Of a stretch of DNA of 64,000 nt, positions 1 to 9,596 are shown in pieces. Each line of letters opens with the position of its first letter. The first letter of the stretch is position 1. Under the pieces are notes generated by a model. The model saw nothing but the letters and a program-made list of their open reading frames with translations. It searched no databases and had not been told where the DNA came from. Location of the stretch: the NCBI RefSeq assembly GCF_000182925.2, contig NC_026507.1, forward strand, positions 992,001 through 1,056,000, in the 5' to 3' direction. The stretch comes from Neurospora crassa OR74A (taxonomy: Eukaryota > Ascomycota > Sordariomycetes > Sordariales > Sordariaceae). The position numbers were made by a program, and so were the translations under genes.

Positions 1-710
1 GGGTAGTTGGTCGCGTGAGGGAAGGCACGCGAGCGTCTCTAAGAGAAGCTCTTGAGCTTGCTCTGGTTGTTTTCTTTTGTTTGGTGAGCGGCTTGGTGCT
101 GAAGAGAAGACAGGATTGGGCTCGGATGGTTTCCATGGTTGGGTCCTATATGTAGGATATACAAGACTGCGCGGGATGGATTGTTCGTGCATAGAGTACT
201 GCAGCAAGGTTGCAACAGGTACGTCCCGTCGAAAACCAACGGAATGCGTATGGGAGGCGATCCCATCCAAGGGTCGGGCACACGTGTGTGGTATCTCAGG
301 ATGTGAATGTTTCTTGGTGTTCGCCAGCCAAGGACCTAACTGCTGCATATTCGCTTGCCCCACACACATTAACGGTGTGGCAAAGAGGTGAGGTGAACGA
401 GATGGTGTGAGAATAGTGGTGGTGGCCGTGGTGGTGGTACGAACGCTGTTGTTAACTGCTTCTGGGCATGCCCGCCGTGGTGGAGGAATCTTCATCGTTT
501 TCGGTTCTGGGCGTGCTCGGCGCGTGGCGAGTGCATATCATGCTAGTGATCTTTTGTCGAACAAGACCGTAATGACAAGACCGTGAACCCTTGGGGAAGT
601 GGAGTCCAGGGGAAAAGGAATAGGAAGAGAAGGATTGGTAGGTCAGGTACCGTTCACCCACCAACATCTCGATCGACTCCTCCAGAGAAGGCTGGAAGTA
701 ACATTGGACG
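1..710. other. Unassigned 5' stretch
   Basis: Ordinary GC content with no RIP signature. Short open frames exist on both strands, none with a convincing start, recognisable motif or splice pattern. A minus-strand frame over roughly 450-757 overlaps the candidate gene end next to it and has no better support. I see no RNA gene or repeat here. Confidence 0.4.
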
Positions 711-992
711 TCAAGAAGCGTGGGATGGTGAACGTGCTTCGCTTCTGCAACGAACATGATTGCATGGAAACCCTTGAATCATTGAGGGCTGAAGGCGCGT
801 GACAGTGATGTGGCAGTGAGTGCAATTCCTGTGAACAGCCGAAAGGGGTTTGGAAAGAAGATTGGACAATGATACTTACTGCTTGTCTCGTTTTGAACGC
901 TTGGGGGGCTTCCTCGCAGACGTGTCACCTGAGGTCTGCCCCATTGGGAAGACTGCAGGTATATCCACCGTAGGTATATCTGGCCTTGAAGC
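711..992 (-). CDS. Possible 3' exons of an unidentified gene with a Cys/His cluster
   Basis: Reading the minus strand, a frame open from 992 to 880 can be joined to 828-711 by removing a 51 bp intron (879-829; donor GTAAGT, acceptor TTCACAG), ending in TGA at 713-711. The spliced product has a basic stretch, then C-x2-C, then C-x-H-x2-C about 16 residues later, spacing loosely like a truncated RING-type zinc site. The 5' exons could not be resolved. A second plausible minus-strand frame (about 1107-925, ending in TGA) overlaps it, and a longer minus frame with two hydrophobic stretches runs 1663-1013. The family is unknown. Only one of the overlapping frames can be right, so this is a tentative call. 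Confidence 0.25.
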
Positions 993-1012
993 TCAAGATA
1001 TTGACCACTCGG

Positions 1013-2707
1013 TCAAGTTTCTTGAGCTCGGCGTTGAGTTCTCCTCGAGTGTCTCCCACTTTCAGAGCTTCTGGATGAACCAGACAGAAGTCGATATCCA
1101 CACATAACGAACATAGTCCCGCCGTGATTGAACAAGTCCGCCATGGTCAAACACTCTCCAAGCTCGAGATCATCCCATAAAAGTAGTGATTCCAGCAAAT
1201 CACCTCGTCCAACATACAACACGTCCATCCCATATCTCCAATGCGGGTTGGCTTGGGCCAGAAGAGGAACTACCCCGAGGAAGAAAGGTCCAACGACAAT
1301 AACAAGAGTAAAAGAAGAGGTCTTGGCCGAAGCAGCCAAGAAAAGCCAAGGGCGAAGAGCTGAATGCTTATATATTGCCAATGGGTCGGCAGAGTGGCGT
1401 TGGCATGTCGAGAATGAAGAAATCAACGCTCGCCGTCGACACACGTGGGTCAGTGACTCGAACTCCCGGCGTTGAAGAAAGAGATGCCAAGAAGCAAAGC
1501 GCCAAGAAGAAAGCCAAGATATACGCCATTGGTACCTGCCTCCCGAAACGCCACAATCTTGATGCCTTTTTTGGCGAATAGGACGCCTGGAAGAGTCAAC
1601 GTGGTTGAAGATCTGAATGTGAATGGCATGGAATCCTGGAAGGCGTTGACGATATCTCAACATCGTCGATCAACCTCAGACGCAGCAGAGCAGTGCATGA
1701 GGCTGAGATGCGCCGAAGAAGTCGTCTCGCAGGGTGGTACATATATTTTCCATGTACGTACTCAGCACTGCTAGCAAAGGAATTGTGTCGTATTCGGGTC
1801 CGCGCATGTGATGTTGTGTTGTTGTTTCGACAGGACTGGGTGGGAGAGAGAGGTGGATGGTTCCGTTGGGCCATGAACCGTCCAGAGCTGTGAGTTTGTT
1901 ACCCCACTATCAGCAAGTGACTAAATCATGCCGCAGCTCAGTTAGAGTCCCATCGCATTTCACATGCTTGAGTTTCAAATCATGGAAATGTCTTGCGCTT
2001 CCTTTCAACAGTCAATCCCACAATAGACAAAATGGTAACTGTCAGTGTCTGCGCGCCACAATGTCCCGGAATCACTGGAGCTCTGGTAGCATTCCCAAGT
2101 TATTCAGCGTGCAACTTCTATGGTTCCTCTGTACGTGCACCATTGTCCTGTACCTGTCGATCAGTGCAAGTCATCCCTTCCCTTCCGTGGATATCGGGAT
2201 ATTATCAGAGTCGCCGGATGGGAGAATGGAGGAAGCAATAGAAGGGGCGGTCAGCAGCTACGGGTCTTTTTTTTTTTTTTTTTCCTCACACCTTGCATTC
2301 CCTAGTACCTCTTGTTATAACAGTTTTCCTTTTTGACATCCAGCCAACTACTTCTTACCACTTGTCTTTTTGCGCCTGCTCTTCGTTTTTATGACATTCA
2401 CTGCCTCTTTCGAGATAGAATGCAAATGTGCTAGGCGAGCAGGAAACTCGAACAATTTCCGTGGCCTCTCTCAGAGTTTACGTTGTTAGGCTCATACAAC
2501 CATGTTTCAAACTGATTTGATCTTCGATCATCACAAAACATCTGGGGCGGCAACGCAGTGTTCTTGCGCTACAAGCAAAACGGATTGGAATTTGCTACGA
2601 TGCAATCAATGTCGTAGTGGTTGAGCCGTGTTACCTCATTATCGATCGTAATTGCTCCTACAAAGGAAAAAAAAAATAATGATGAAGAAAAATAAGAAGA
2701 AGAACAA

Positions 2708-2739
<32 letters not shown>

Positions 2740-2811
2740 AAGAGAGTTGGAAACAGTTGTGTTGAAGCATTGCGAGAACAGAATGACCTGCAAAAAAATG
2801 AAAAAGAGAAT
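1013..2811. other. Gene-poor stretch with homopolymer and AAG microsatellite
   Basis: It contains a 651-base minus-strand open frame (1663-1013) with hydrophobic segments but no recognised motif; it may be exons of the candidate gene at 0.7-1.0 kb. A run of 17 T lies at 2267-2283. A purine-only AAG-rich microsatellite spans about 2662-2746. On the minus strand, T-runs just below the tRNA (about 2791-2806) would serve as RNA polymerase III terminators. Nothing else is supported. Confidence 0.4.
2662..2746. repeat. AAG-rich polypurine microsatellite
   Basis: About 85 bases are almost entirely A and G, with a core of tandem AAG units and scattered interruptions. The serine-rich open frame on the opposite strand is a by-product of the repeat, not a gene. 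It lies about 65 bp from the 3' end of the tRNA-Pro gene. Confidence 0.8.
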
Positions 2812-2900
2812 GGGGCCACCCGGGGATTGAACCCGGGACCTCTCGCAAGAATGCTCAGGATGAACCCTAAGCGAGAATCATACCACTAGACCAGCGGCCC
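2812..2900 (-). tRNA. tRNA-Pro(AGG) with a 17-nt intron
   Basis: Read on the minus strand from 2900, the sequence folds as a tRNA. The acceptor stem GGGCCGC pairs with GTGGCCC (one G-U). The A box TGGTCTAGTGG and B box GGTTCAATCC are intact. The anticodon arm TCTCGC/GCGAGA closes a seven-base loop TTAGGGT with anticodon AGG, which reads proline codons. A 17-nt intron (2864-2848) sits after the base 3' of the anticodon, the canonical position for nuclear tRNA introns. The mature length is 72 nt before CCA, with discriminator base C. Downstream T-runs on the minus strand fit a Pol III terminator. Confidence 0.95.
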
Positions 2901-4264
2901 TGATTGGTTGTTGATAGCAGCAGCAAAACTAGTACCCATGAAGGCAGAACACAGCCCACAGCAGCTGGGTGAAGCTGGACACTGCAAAACAAACGTGAGA
3001 AACCTGCTCGATATAACCAATATCAGCATCGTGAAAGGTCTTTTTTTTTTTTTTTTTTTTTTTTTTTCACAATATGATCTTCTCTCGAGTGGGCCCGGAT
3101 CTTTGCATGGCGCTTGTTGCATTCCCTAACGCTGACTTGTTTTCGGCACATACATGCCCAAGAAAAAACCGGACATATCCACACCGCTTTACCATCGAAT
3201 CATCGCTCTCTGCCCAACACACGACTCCTTCTCATTTCCCAAATCGGAGGCATCTCAACATCTGGTTGGTCAGCGTACCTGCTAGTCCGATCTGTGTAAG
3301 CGCCTTCATACCTTTTGTAGTGGATCAAATCTGACAGCTCCTGCTTGATTTCGTCTGGAGGTTTTGGATTTGACGGAAAACACATGATTACAGATACAAG
3401 GGAGGCAGGTCGCCCTTATGAGCCCCATGGGCGTCTTTTGGTTTCTGGAACACTTCCAGCTCTGGTTTGAGGCCTAAAAACAGTAACTGAATGCCTATGA
3501 TGTCTTCCAGTGAGACGTAGGGAATTTTTGAACCGGGGCCACTGATCAGTGGTACGCGTTTTCTCATATTTGTTTTTTTTAGGTCATTCTTCAGCACTGA
3601 GCTTTTCAGGCTTCACACATTTTCACCCGAGGTCTTTCATGATGTTCAGGCTTCTCGTGCAAAGTCCTTCCAGGAGCATGGATGCGCTAAGGCCTGCTCA
3701 ACAGGTCGATATGTACAGTATTAGAAACACCGGCTCAGTATTGATCGCGCTTGTTGGAATCACTGTGGTCCCCGATACCGACCTAATGGTCTTCAGCCCC
3801 TGTCAAACTTTTAGCTCCCGAATCGTCGGGACTTGTACTAACCCAAATTTGGGACGCCCGGCGGCAAAATTGTCCACGTCAACGCGTGTCAATGGTGAGC
3901 ACGGCAGCGAGGCATTCGAGCGAGTCGAAAACGGGGCAAAAGGGTAAGGCTGGGACTGGAGCTAGAGGATCCTATGACCGTTCGTGATGCCGGGGCCGCG
4001 CCTGTTAGACTTGTTGATGGGGTTGGAGAGACCGATCAAGGGGAAGAAAGGCATATATACTGCTGCAATAACTTATAATCGTCATTGATGTTGTACTTGT
4101 CATTGTCGTCTTTCTCAACTTCTCTTATTCTTTCATTCGTTCTCTCTCGGGCTGGTTTCCGACCGCTGTTATTTTCTTTCTAGGCGTAGCATACACCCAT
4201 CTCCGCATCGGCCCTCGCTTGCTAGACTCACCTGTTTCTGCGAGTACAAGCCCAATCAGGAGCC
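2901..4264. other. Intergenic stretch with 27-T run and promoter of the secreted repeat protein
   Basis: A 27-base T run lies at 3041-3067. Short open frames at 3.0-3.9 kb have no motifs. The last 220 bases look like a promoter and leader: a TATA-like CATATATAC near 4051, then a pyrimidine-rich stretch (4100-4200) typical of fungal transcription starts, before the ATG at 4265. Confidence 0.45.
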
Positions 4265-5203
4265 ATGCGTCATCCGCTCTCTCTCCGCTTCTTCGCCAAC
4301 TTCACTATTACCATTCTCCTTGCCTGCAACATAGTCTCTGCCTTTCATGTTGAAGATCTCCTTTACACCTTGCGATCGCTGAGTAAGTCTCGAGTACCAA
4401 GCTCAAGATACCGGAAGCTCTAAGCACTGACGACCCCCTCCCTCATCACAGAAGATGCGCCATCCGGTAGCGCGGTTCTCAAAGCCCGCAGCTCGAACTT
4501 CACCGCTCCTGCTTCCGCTCCGGCTTCCAATGGCACTGTTGGCTCCTCCCATCCTGACTCGACGGACAAAAAGGAAGGGGGGCTTGGCCTAGGTGGTCTG
4601 TTGCATAACCTCTTCGGCCGCCATGATACGTCCACCGCCATTACTCTCAATATCCGGGCCTCAAATAGCACCGTAACCCCTGCTGGTGTTTCCAACGGCA
4701 CTATCCTTGGCGGTGCCTCCCATCCAGACGCGGCAACCAAAGGAGACCACGGATCCCTTGGACTTGGCGATCTCCTTCACAAGATCTTCAATCACCACAA
4801 CACGCCCACCATCCCTGGTCCTCTCGCTGGCCGCAGCTCGAATAGTACTGTCCTTCCCGCTGCCGCATCCAACGGCACTGTGCCCACCGGCTCTTCCCAC
4901 CCGGATGCAGCAACAGAAAAGGGACAGGGGCTCGGACTGGGTAGTCTTTTGAGCAAGATCTTTGGCCGTTCTGAACCTGTGCCTGTGTCTGTCGAGCCTG
5001 AAGATGTTGACGAGGTTGACGGCGAGGTTGGTATGCTTATGAGTCTCAACCGCCGTGCCAAAAAGGACGGGGAGAATAGGCTGAGCCGTGAGGAGAGGAG
5101 GAAAAATCGGGAGAAGAGGCGTGTGAGAAGGGCCATGTCTGCTGCAACTGAGTCTAAGAAGGAGGAGAGGCATGTTGATCGCTCCAGAGTGTCCCGCGGG
5201 TGA
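4265..5203 (+). CDS. Secreted protein with three internal ~57-residue repeats
   Basis: Two exons, 4265-4382 and 4452-5203 (69 bp intron, GTAAGT..CACAG), give 289 residues. Residues 1-26 form a signal peptide with a hydrophobic core at about 13-25 and likely cleavage after ...IVSA. Three imperfect repeats follow at about 53-108, 109-167 and 168-213. Each starts after an Arg, has Ser/Thr/Asn-rich sequence with N-x-S/T sites, then SHPD, then a Gly/Leu amphipathic segment (LGLGGLLHNLF, LGLGDLLHKIF, LGLGSLLSKIF). The C-terminal ~70 residues are acidic, then strongly basic with several dibasic sites (NRR, AKK, ERR, KRR, VRR). No known family is recognised. The organisation resembles Kex2-processed fungal repeat precursors, but the repeats themselves are bounded by single Arg rather than dibasic sites. 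A repeat-rich wall or matrix protein is an equal alternative. The start follows a TATA box and pyrimidine leader. Confidence 0.8.
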
Positions 5204-5773
5204 GGGTGGTGGCTAGTCGTCGGCCAAGCCAATTTGAGCTTCGGCTATCTTGTTAAATATTCCATAGACCGTGATGGACGAAATAGTGGTATACCCAAAT
5301 GAAGGATCCGATGTCGCTCGCTAGTCACCCACCAATTGACGAAGTCCGAGTTAACAGAGAGTGCCGAACCTCATGTCCTCTTAATATCTCATGAGTCTTC
5401 CTCATTATTAGGCCAGATGGTCTGCTGTGCCGCTGACAGCACAACTCTGTGAAGATCAGCGATGCGTAGGATACTCATCCGGCGATAGCAGTCCAAGTCC
5501 GCCATACTTCCAGGGGAGGGTGACACAACTAAACCCCCAAGAATCCTGTCTCCTTCGTGGTATCCCGATGCTCTCGAGCCGTGATAATGACTGATCCACA
5601 GCTTCGTCATGGTAAATGAACTTGGGAGGTCGCCGGTGGCCTGTTGTTATATACTGCATCGAGCGCAGTCCGAGAATCATGGAGGATGCTTGAACCGAAG
5701 CGCTGGTTCGTTGCGAGGTAAAGACCGATCGGGCGCCAGCGGTAGCAACAACGCTCCAACAGTACCACTCCAC
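5204..5773. other. Intergenic region between convergent genes
   Basis: It lies between the 3' ends of the secreted repeat gene and PSF3, so it holds terminators and no promoters. Minus-strand open frames at 5.39-5.77 kb are contiguous with the end of PSF3 across a good donor-like AGGTGAGT (about 5771-5778). An extra 3' exon of PSF3 therefore cannot be excluded, but no convincing acceptor was identified. Confidence 0.4.
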
Positions 5774-6505
5774 TCACCTCTTCTTGACATTCTCCATCCA
5801 CTCCTTGCTCGCCTTCGTCCCATCATGTGCACTCCTAAACAGCTTCCTCTCCCACTCATCCAACCCTCTCAAAAAGTCCTCACCAGCGCCTCCCACGCCC
5901 AAATTGCTGGCATTATCGTCCTTCGTCGCCTTCCCCTTGCCCTTTCCTCCGGCTCCTCCGCCATCTCGACCATGATACGAACTTCCGCCCCCACCCACCT
6001 TCCTAGCATGCAACGCAATCTCCGCCGCCCTCGAGACAAACGTTTTCCTTAACACTGCGCTCAGCTCCGGCTCCTCTGACAACTCCATCATGTGCGTGGC
6101 GAGGGCGTAGAAGTGGGCGCTCTGATCGCGCAGCGGCACGGAGCGCGGGTCGGCTTTCAAAGCTTGGACAACGTCGTTACCCAGTGCCGGGGGCAGGTCG
6201 AAGGTGATGAAGGATTTGCTGGACTGTGATGGGTCGTCCATGTCGACGGCGCCCGTATTAGCGATGGCGAGCATTTCAGCCAGCCAGATGGGGAGAGCGA
6301 CGCGCGAGCCGGACTTAAGGGTGTGCCCCGGTTGGTTGTCGAGATAGCCAAGGTCGGGGACGTCGATTTGAAAGGTACAAGGAATTTTCTGGGGAGGATC
6401 GTCGGGTTAGTTGGTGTTTTGGCGTTGGGTGATGATATGGTGGGGGAGGGAGATGGAGGGTACCTCTGCGTCAGTCAGGATCGCATCGATATCGTAATAT
6501 GACAT
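5774..6505 (-). CDS. PSF3: DNA replication complex GINS subunit Psf3
   Basis: Two exons on the minus strand, 6505-6464 and 6388-5774, are separated by a 75 bp intron (GTACCC..CCCCAG); the product is 218 residues, close to the usual size of Psf3. The N-terminus MSYYDIDAIL..AEKIPCTF and the following VPDLGYLD, the Gly-turn sequence ending KSGSRVALPIWLAEML, and the helix-rich LRDQSAHFYALATHMMEL segment match the Psf3 A-domain pattern. The C-terminal ~70 residues hold a Gly/Lys-rich linker, then a helix FLRGLDEWERKLFRSAHDG typical of fungal Psf3. With Sld5, Psf1 and Psf2 it forms GINS, part of the CMG replicative helicase in the nucleus. It is divergent from SOD2 with 520 bp between starts. The stop at 5774 overlaps a donor-like site, so the last residues are less certain. 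Confidence 0.9.
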
Positions 6506-7025
6506 GGTGGTGATTTTGGTAGCTTCAATTGGACCAGCCTGGCGTTTGGAGATGAGTTGGACAGTGTTGAGTTGGACAACTGACCCAAACCAAGTTTTCG
6601 CCAGGATTTCGAGATCAATCAAGGTTCTGGGGAGACGCGCTCTGGAAGTGGGAGACGCGACAGAGGAAGAGCGCCGCCATGCCAAGAGACCGCAATTAAC
6701 ACTGTGGCTTACTCACCACTCAGAGACGGCTCCTTGTTCCACTTTCAGCCACACGAGCCATAGAGGTACCCACCTCTTCCCCTCGGCGGGGTGGGGCTAT
6801 GACGGAATTAGTTGGAACGGTTTCCATGGAGCTTCCATCATCATCCGAGCTTATTAGATAAGTAAATGGAAAGAGACATTTCCGATAGTCGCAATCAGTC
6901 GGCCAATTCACTTACTCTGAGGTAGCCGCCGTCCCATTGATCATCTAATTTTCCTCTTCTCGCACTTCAAGACCTAACCACTTCACCTAATTACTAGTCT
7001 TTCTCTCGATAAACAAGCCGTCACA
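6506..7025. promoter_or_regulatory. Shared divergent promoter of PSF3 and SOD2
   Basis: These 520 bases separate the start codons of two head-to-head genes. A CCAAT motif (gGCCAATtc) lies at about 6900, some 125 bp upstream of the SOD2 start. A CT-rich leader precedes the SOD2 ATG. No clear TATA box is visible on either side, as is common for housekeeping genes. Confidence 0.45.
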
Positions 7026-7833
7026 ATGTCCGCATCCCTCTTCCGCGCTACTCCGGTCGCCCGCAGCGCTCTGCGCGCCGCCAGCGCCGTTAAGCCCGCC
7101 GCTACCTTTGTCCGCGGCAAGGCCACTCTTCCCGACCTTCAGTGTAAGTTCTTTCCTCCAACATTCGCTCGCTTTGCAATGCCCGCTCCTCATTTCAGTC
7201 TATCCTCCCTCCGCTTCGGCTTTGAGGAAAAACCCCCCAAGCTAACTCACTCTCCTTTCCCTAGACGACTACGGCGCTCTTGAGCCCTACATCTCCTCCA
7301 AGATCATGGAGCTCCACCACTCCAAGCACCATCAGACCTACGTCAACGGCCTCAATTCGGCCCTGACCACCATTGCCGAGGCCGAGTCCAAGGGTGACTT
7401 CACCAAGGCCGCCTCGGTCGCCCCTCTCCTCAACTTCCACGGCGGCGGCCACCTCAACCACACCTTGTTCTGGGAGAACCTGGCCCCCGCCTCGCGCGAG
7501 GGTGGCGGTTCACCCGATGGTGCTCTCGGCAAGGCCATCACGACCGAGTTTGGTTCTTTCGAGAGCTTCGTCAAGCAGATGAATGCTGCGCTGGCCGGCA
7601 TCCAGGGCTCGGGTTGGGCGTGGTTGGCCAAGGATAAGGCTGCGAACGGCAAGCTCGCGCTGATTACCCGTGCCAACCAGGACCCTGTTACTGGTAACTA
7701 TGTGCCCCTGTTGGGCATTGACGCGTGGGAGCATGCGTACTACTTGCAGTATGAGAACAGGAAGGCAGAGTACTTTGAGGCGATCTGGAACGTGATTAAC
7801 TGGAAGACTGTTGCCAAGAGGTTTGAGGCTTAA
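7026..7833 (+). CDS. SOD2: Mitochondrial manganese superoxide dismutase
   Basis: Exons 7026-7143 and 7265-7833 (121 bp intron, GTAAGT..CCTAG) give 228 residues. Residues 1-32 are Arg/Ala/Ser-rich with no acidic residue, a matrix-targeting presequence. The mature part begins at ATLPDLQYDYGALEP. Metal ligands are visible: His57 (first His of HHSKHH), His105 (in LNHTLFW), Asp192 and His196 (DAWEHAYY). Gln153 in IQGSGWAWL is the outer-sphere Gln typical of Mn rather than Fe enzymes. It dismutates superoxide to oxygen and hydrogen peroxide in the mitochondrial matrix. Length and motif order are those of fungal MnSOD, with nothing missing. Confidence 0.96.
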
Positions 7834-8146
7834 GTTGTATATACCTTGGGGTGTAGTAGCAGGGGCGCTTTAATTGACTAATGTGTTGCTGCTGTGCAGA
7901 AAGCTTGTGATTGTTTGGTGGTAGTGTTGTATGTGATATTACTTGCGGTTACGAGAAGGTCACGAAGCGTCATGTCAACGGTGCAGGAGGGTGACGTTGA
8001 CGTTAGAGCGCGCAGCACGTTCTTGTCCAAGCATGGGTTCACATTGACATGAAGCTCTTGAGTAGAGAAACAATCTGGACATTTGGTGTTTACCATGAGG
8101 GATTCGCTTCTAGCGCAAGGGGTACCCTGCTATACTTGATTTTTAG

Positions 8147-8491
8147 TCAGGAACCACTGGTGGCATCGCGTATTCCCGTTGAACCCTGTGTGTCGTTAAT
8201 ACGATGAGACAGGCCAACCTTGACGAATGGTCCATGGCTGGCTAGGATAATGGTATAGATTCCTCTTTCCTGGATTTTGAGTGACATAAGTGGCCCAAGA
8301 ACTGAATTGAGATGCTGCGTGACCACATTCCATGTCATTTTCATGATCAAGGTTTGTAAAGTCTGCGTAAGTCTGTGCACGTTCACCTCGATCATGATCC
8401 AGGATACCAACTTTGAGTATGATGGGTGTGGGCGTTTCAATGGCGATGGCGAGTTGTGTTGAAATATACTAGCTTCGATAGGGCGTCTCAA
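8147..8491 (-). other. Unidentified open frame, no ATG start
   Basis: A 114-codon frame on the minus strand has coding-like composition and ends in TGA at about 8147. It starts only at a TTG; the first ATG is about 31 codons in. Its C-terminal half contains GIYTIILASHGPFVKVGLS, loosely like the start of T5orf172/GIY-YIG-type domains (aromatic-rich strand, then a KVG turn). The resemblance is weak and no catalytic set can be assigned. It may be a gene fragment or chance. Confidence 0.2.
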
Positions 8492-9575
8492 CAGTCTCCG
8501 ATACTTGACACACTAGTACCGCATACAATCCATGTCCAGGGAAGACAACGAGTGAGTGACGGGACATAACAACAGCAGCCTGGGTTAGAGATCGTGATAT
8601 GGCCTACTTCAATGTAGTCATTCATATAATATACCTGCATCAATTCCCACACCATGAGATGCGCATCGGCGTGAGTTCAAAAGCCGCTGTCGTCAACAAC
8701 TAACTGTACCGTGCAAACCCGTCCGCTGTATTTGTCTCCGGCAATATGTTGCTCGACCAGGACCATGTGCGAACCGCTAAATCAGGCCTTTCTGCTGGAA
8801 CGAATGCTCCCACGATATTGCCGGAAAGCCAGTTTGCAACTTGAACAAAGACAACCTTCATGGACTCTGGTGTAGAGTCCATGTTGTATACAGTGGAAGT
8901 GCTTCACCCAGTCGACTCCTTTGGCCGTCAGTGTCGGATCACTGGTAGGATGTTGTTTAACCTTTTATTTGTTTGGGTGCAAAGAATAATATAAAGCCCT
9001 TCTGAGCATGAGGAATATGCTCGACGCAAAGGTGCTATAGAAGTGCTCTTCTGTAGGTGTTTGAGAGATTTCGGAGACTACTACAGGCCAGGGAGAGGGC
9101 CGCGGAGTCTGGGATGTGTTCAGAGGTTGAGGATGGAAACAGGGCGTAGAGGAGCTCGATTAGTTTAAAAAGTTGGATATGGGCGTTCGTGCTTTACAAA
9201 TAGGTAAGAAAATGGAAACTTGAATTGCTGGCTGGTCGGGGATTGGTCGTAGGTTATCATTTATTGAAGATTTCATTCCAGGACATGGAGAGTCTATTGG
9301 CTTCTCAAGAGTCTTACACTGAATCTCTATATACCTACAGTAGCTGGGACGGTCAACTGCAAGGGTAGGGTGTTAGTGCCTTTCGCGGGCGCTCCCCACG
9401 TAAAATCCTGTACGTACTACCCAAATCATAACGCACGGACTAAAACCAGGGTTTTCGTCAGCAAAACAATTGTTAGCACTATCTGAATTTCGCGGTTTTT
9501 CTGTTAGTGCATTCCCGTATAGCCGTTTTTCGCGCTTTCGTGTTCTTTTCGTGTAAATACTCCTAAGGGGGGGTC

Positions 9576-9596
9576 CCGGGGGGCGCAGCCCCCTGG
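9576..9596. repeat. GC-rich hairpin (9-bp stem, 3-nt loop)
   Basis: CCGGGGGGC - GCA - GCCCCCTGG forms a near-perfect hairpin with one G-T pair. It is preceded by several copies of gttagtgc/gttagcac-like words (9370-9510) and followed by cattaacttctaag. The arrangement recalls Helitron 3' ends (GC hairpin shortly before CTRR). No partner 5' end, helicase gene or target dinucleotide could be established, so it is listed only as a hairpin. Confidence 0.5.

Noticed and set aside
1128-1475. 115-codon plus-strand frame
   Set aside because: Basic, low-complexity product antisense to a better minus-strand frame; no motif or splice context.
2569-2848. Serine- and phenylalanine-run minus-strand frames
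   Set aside because: Produced by the AAG microsatellite read on the other strand.
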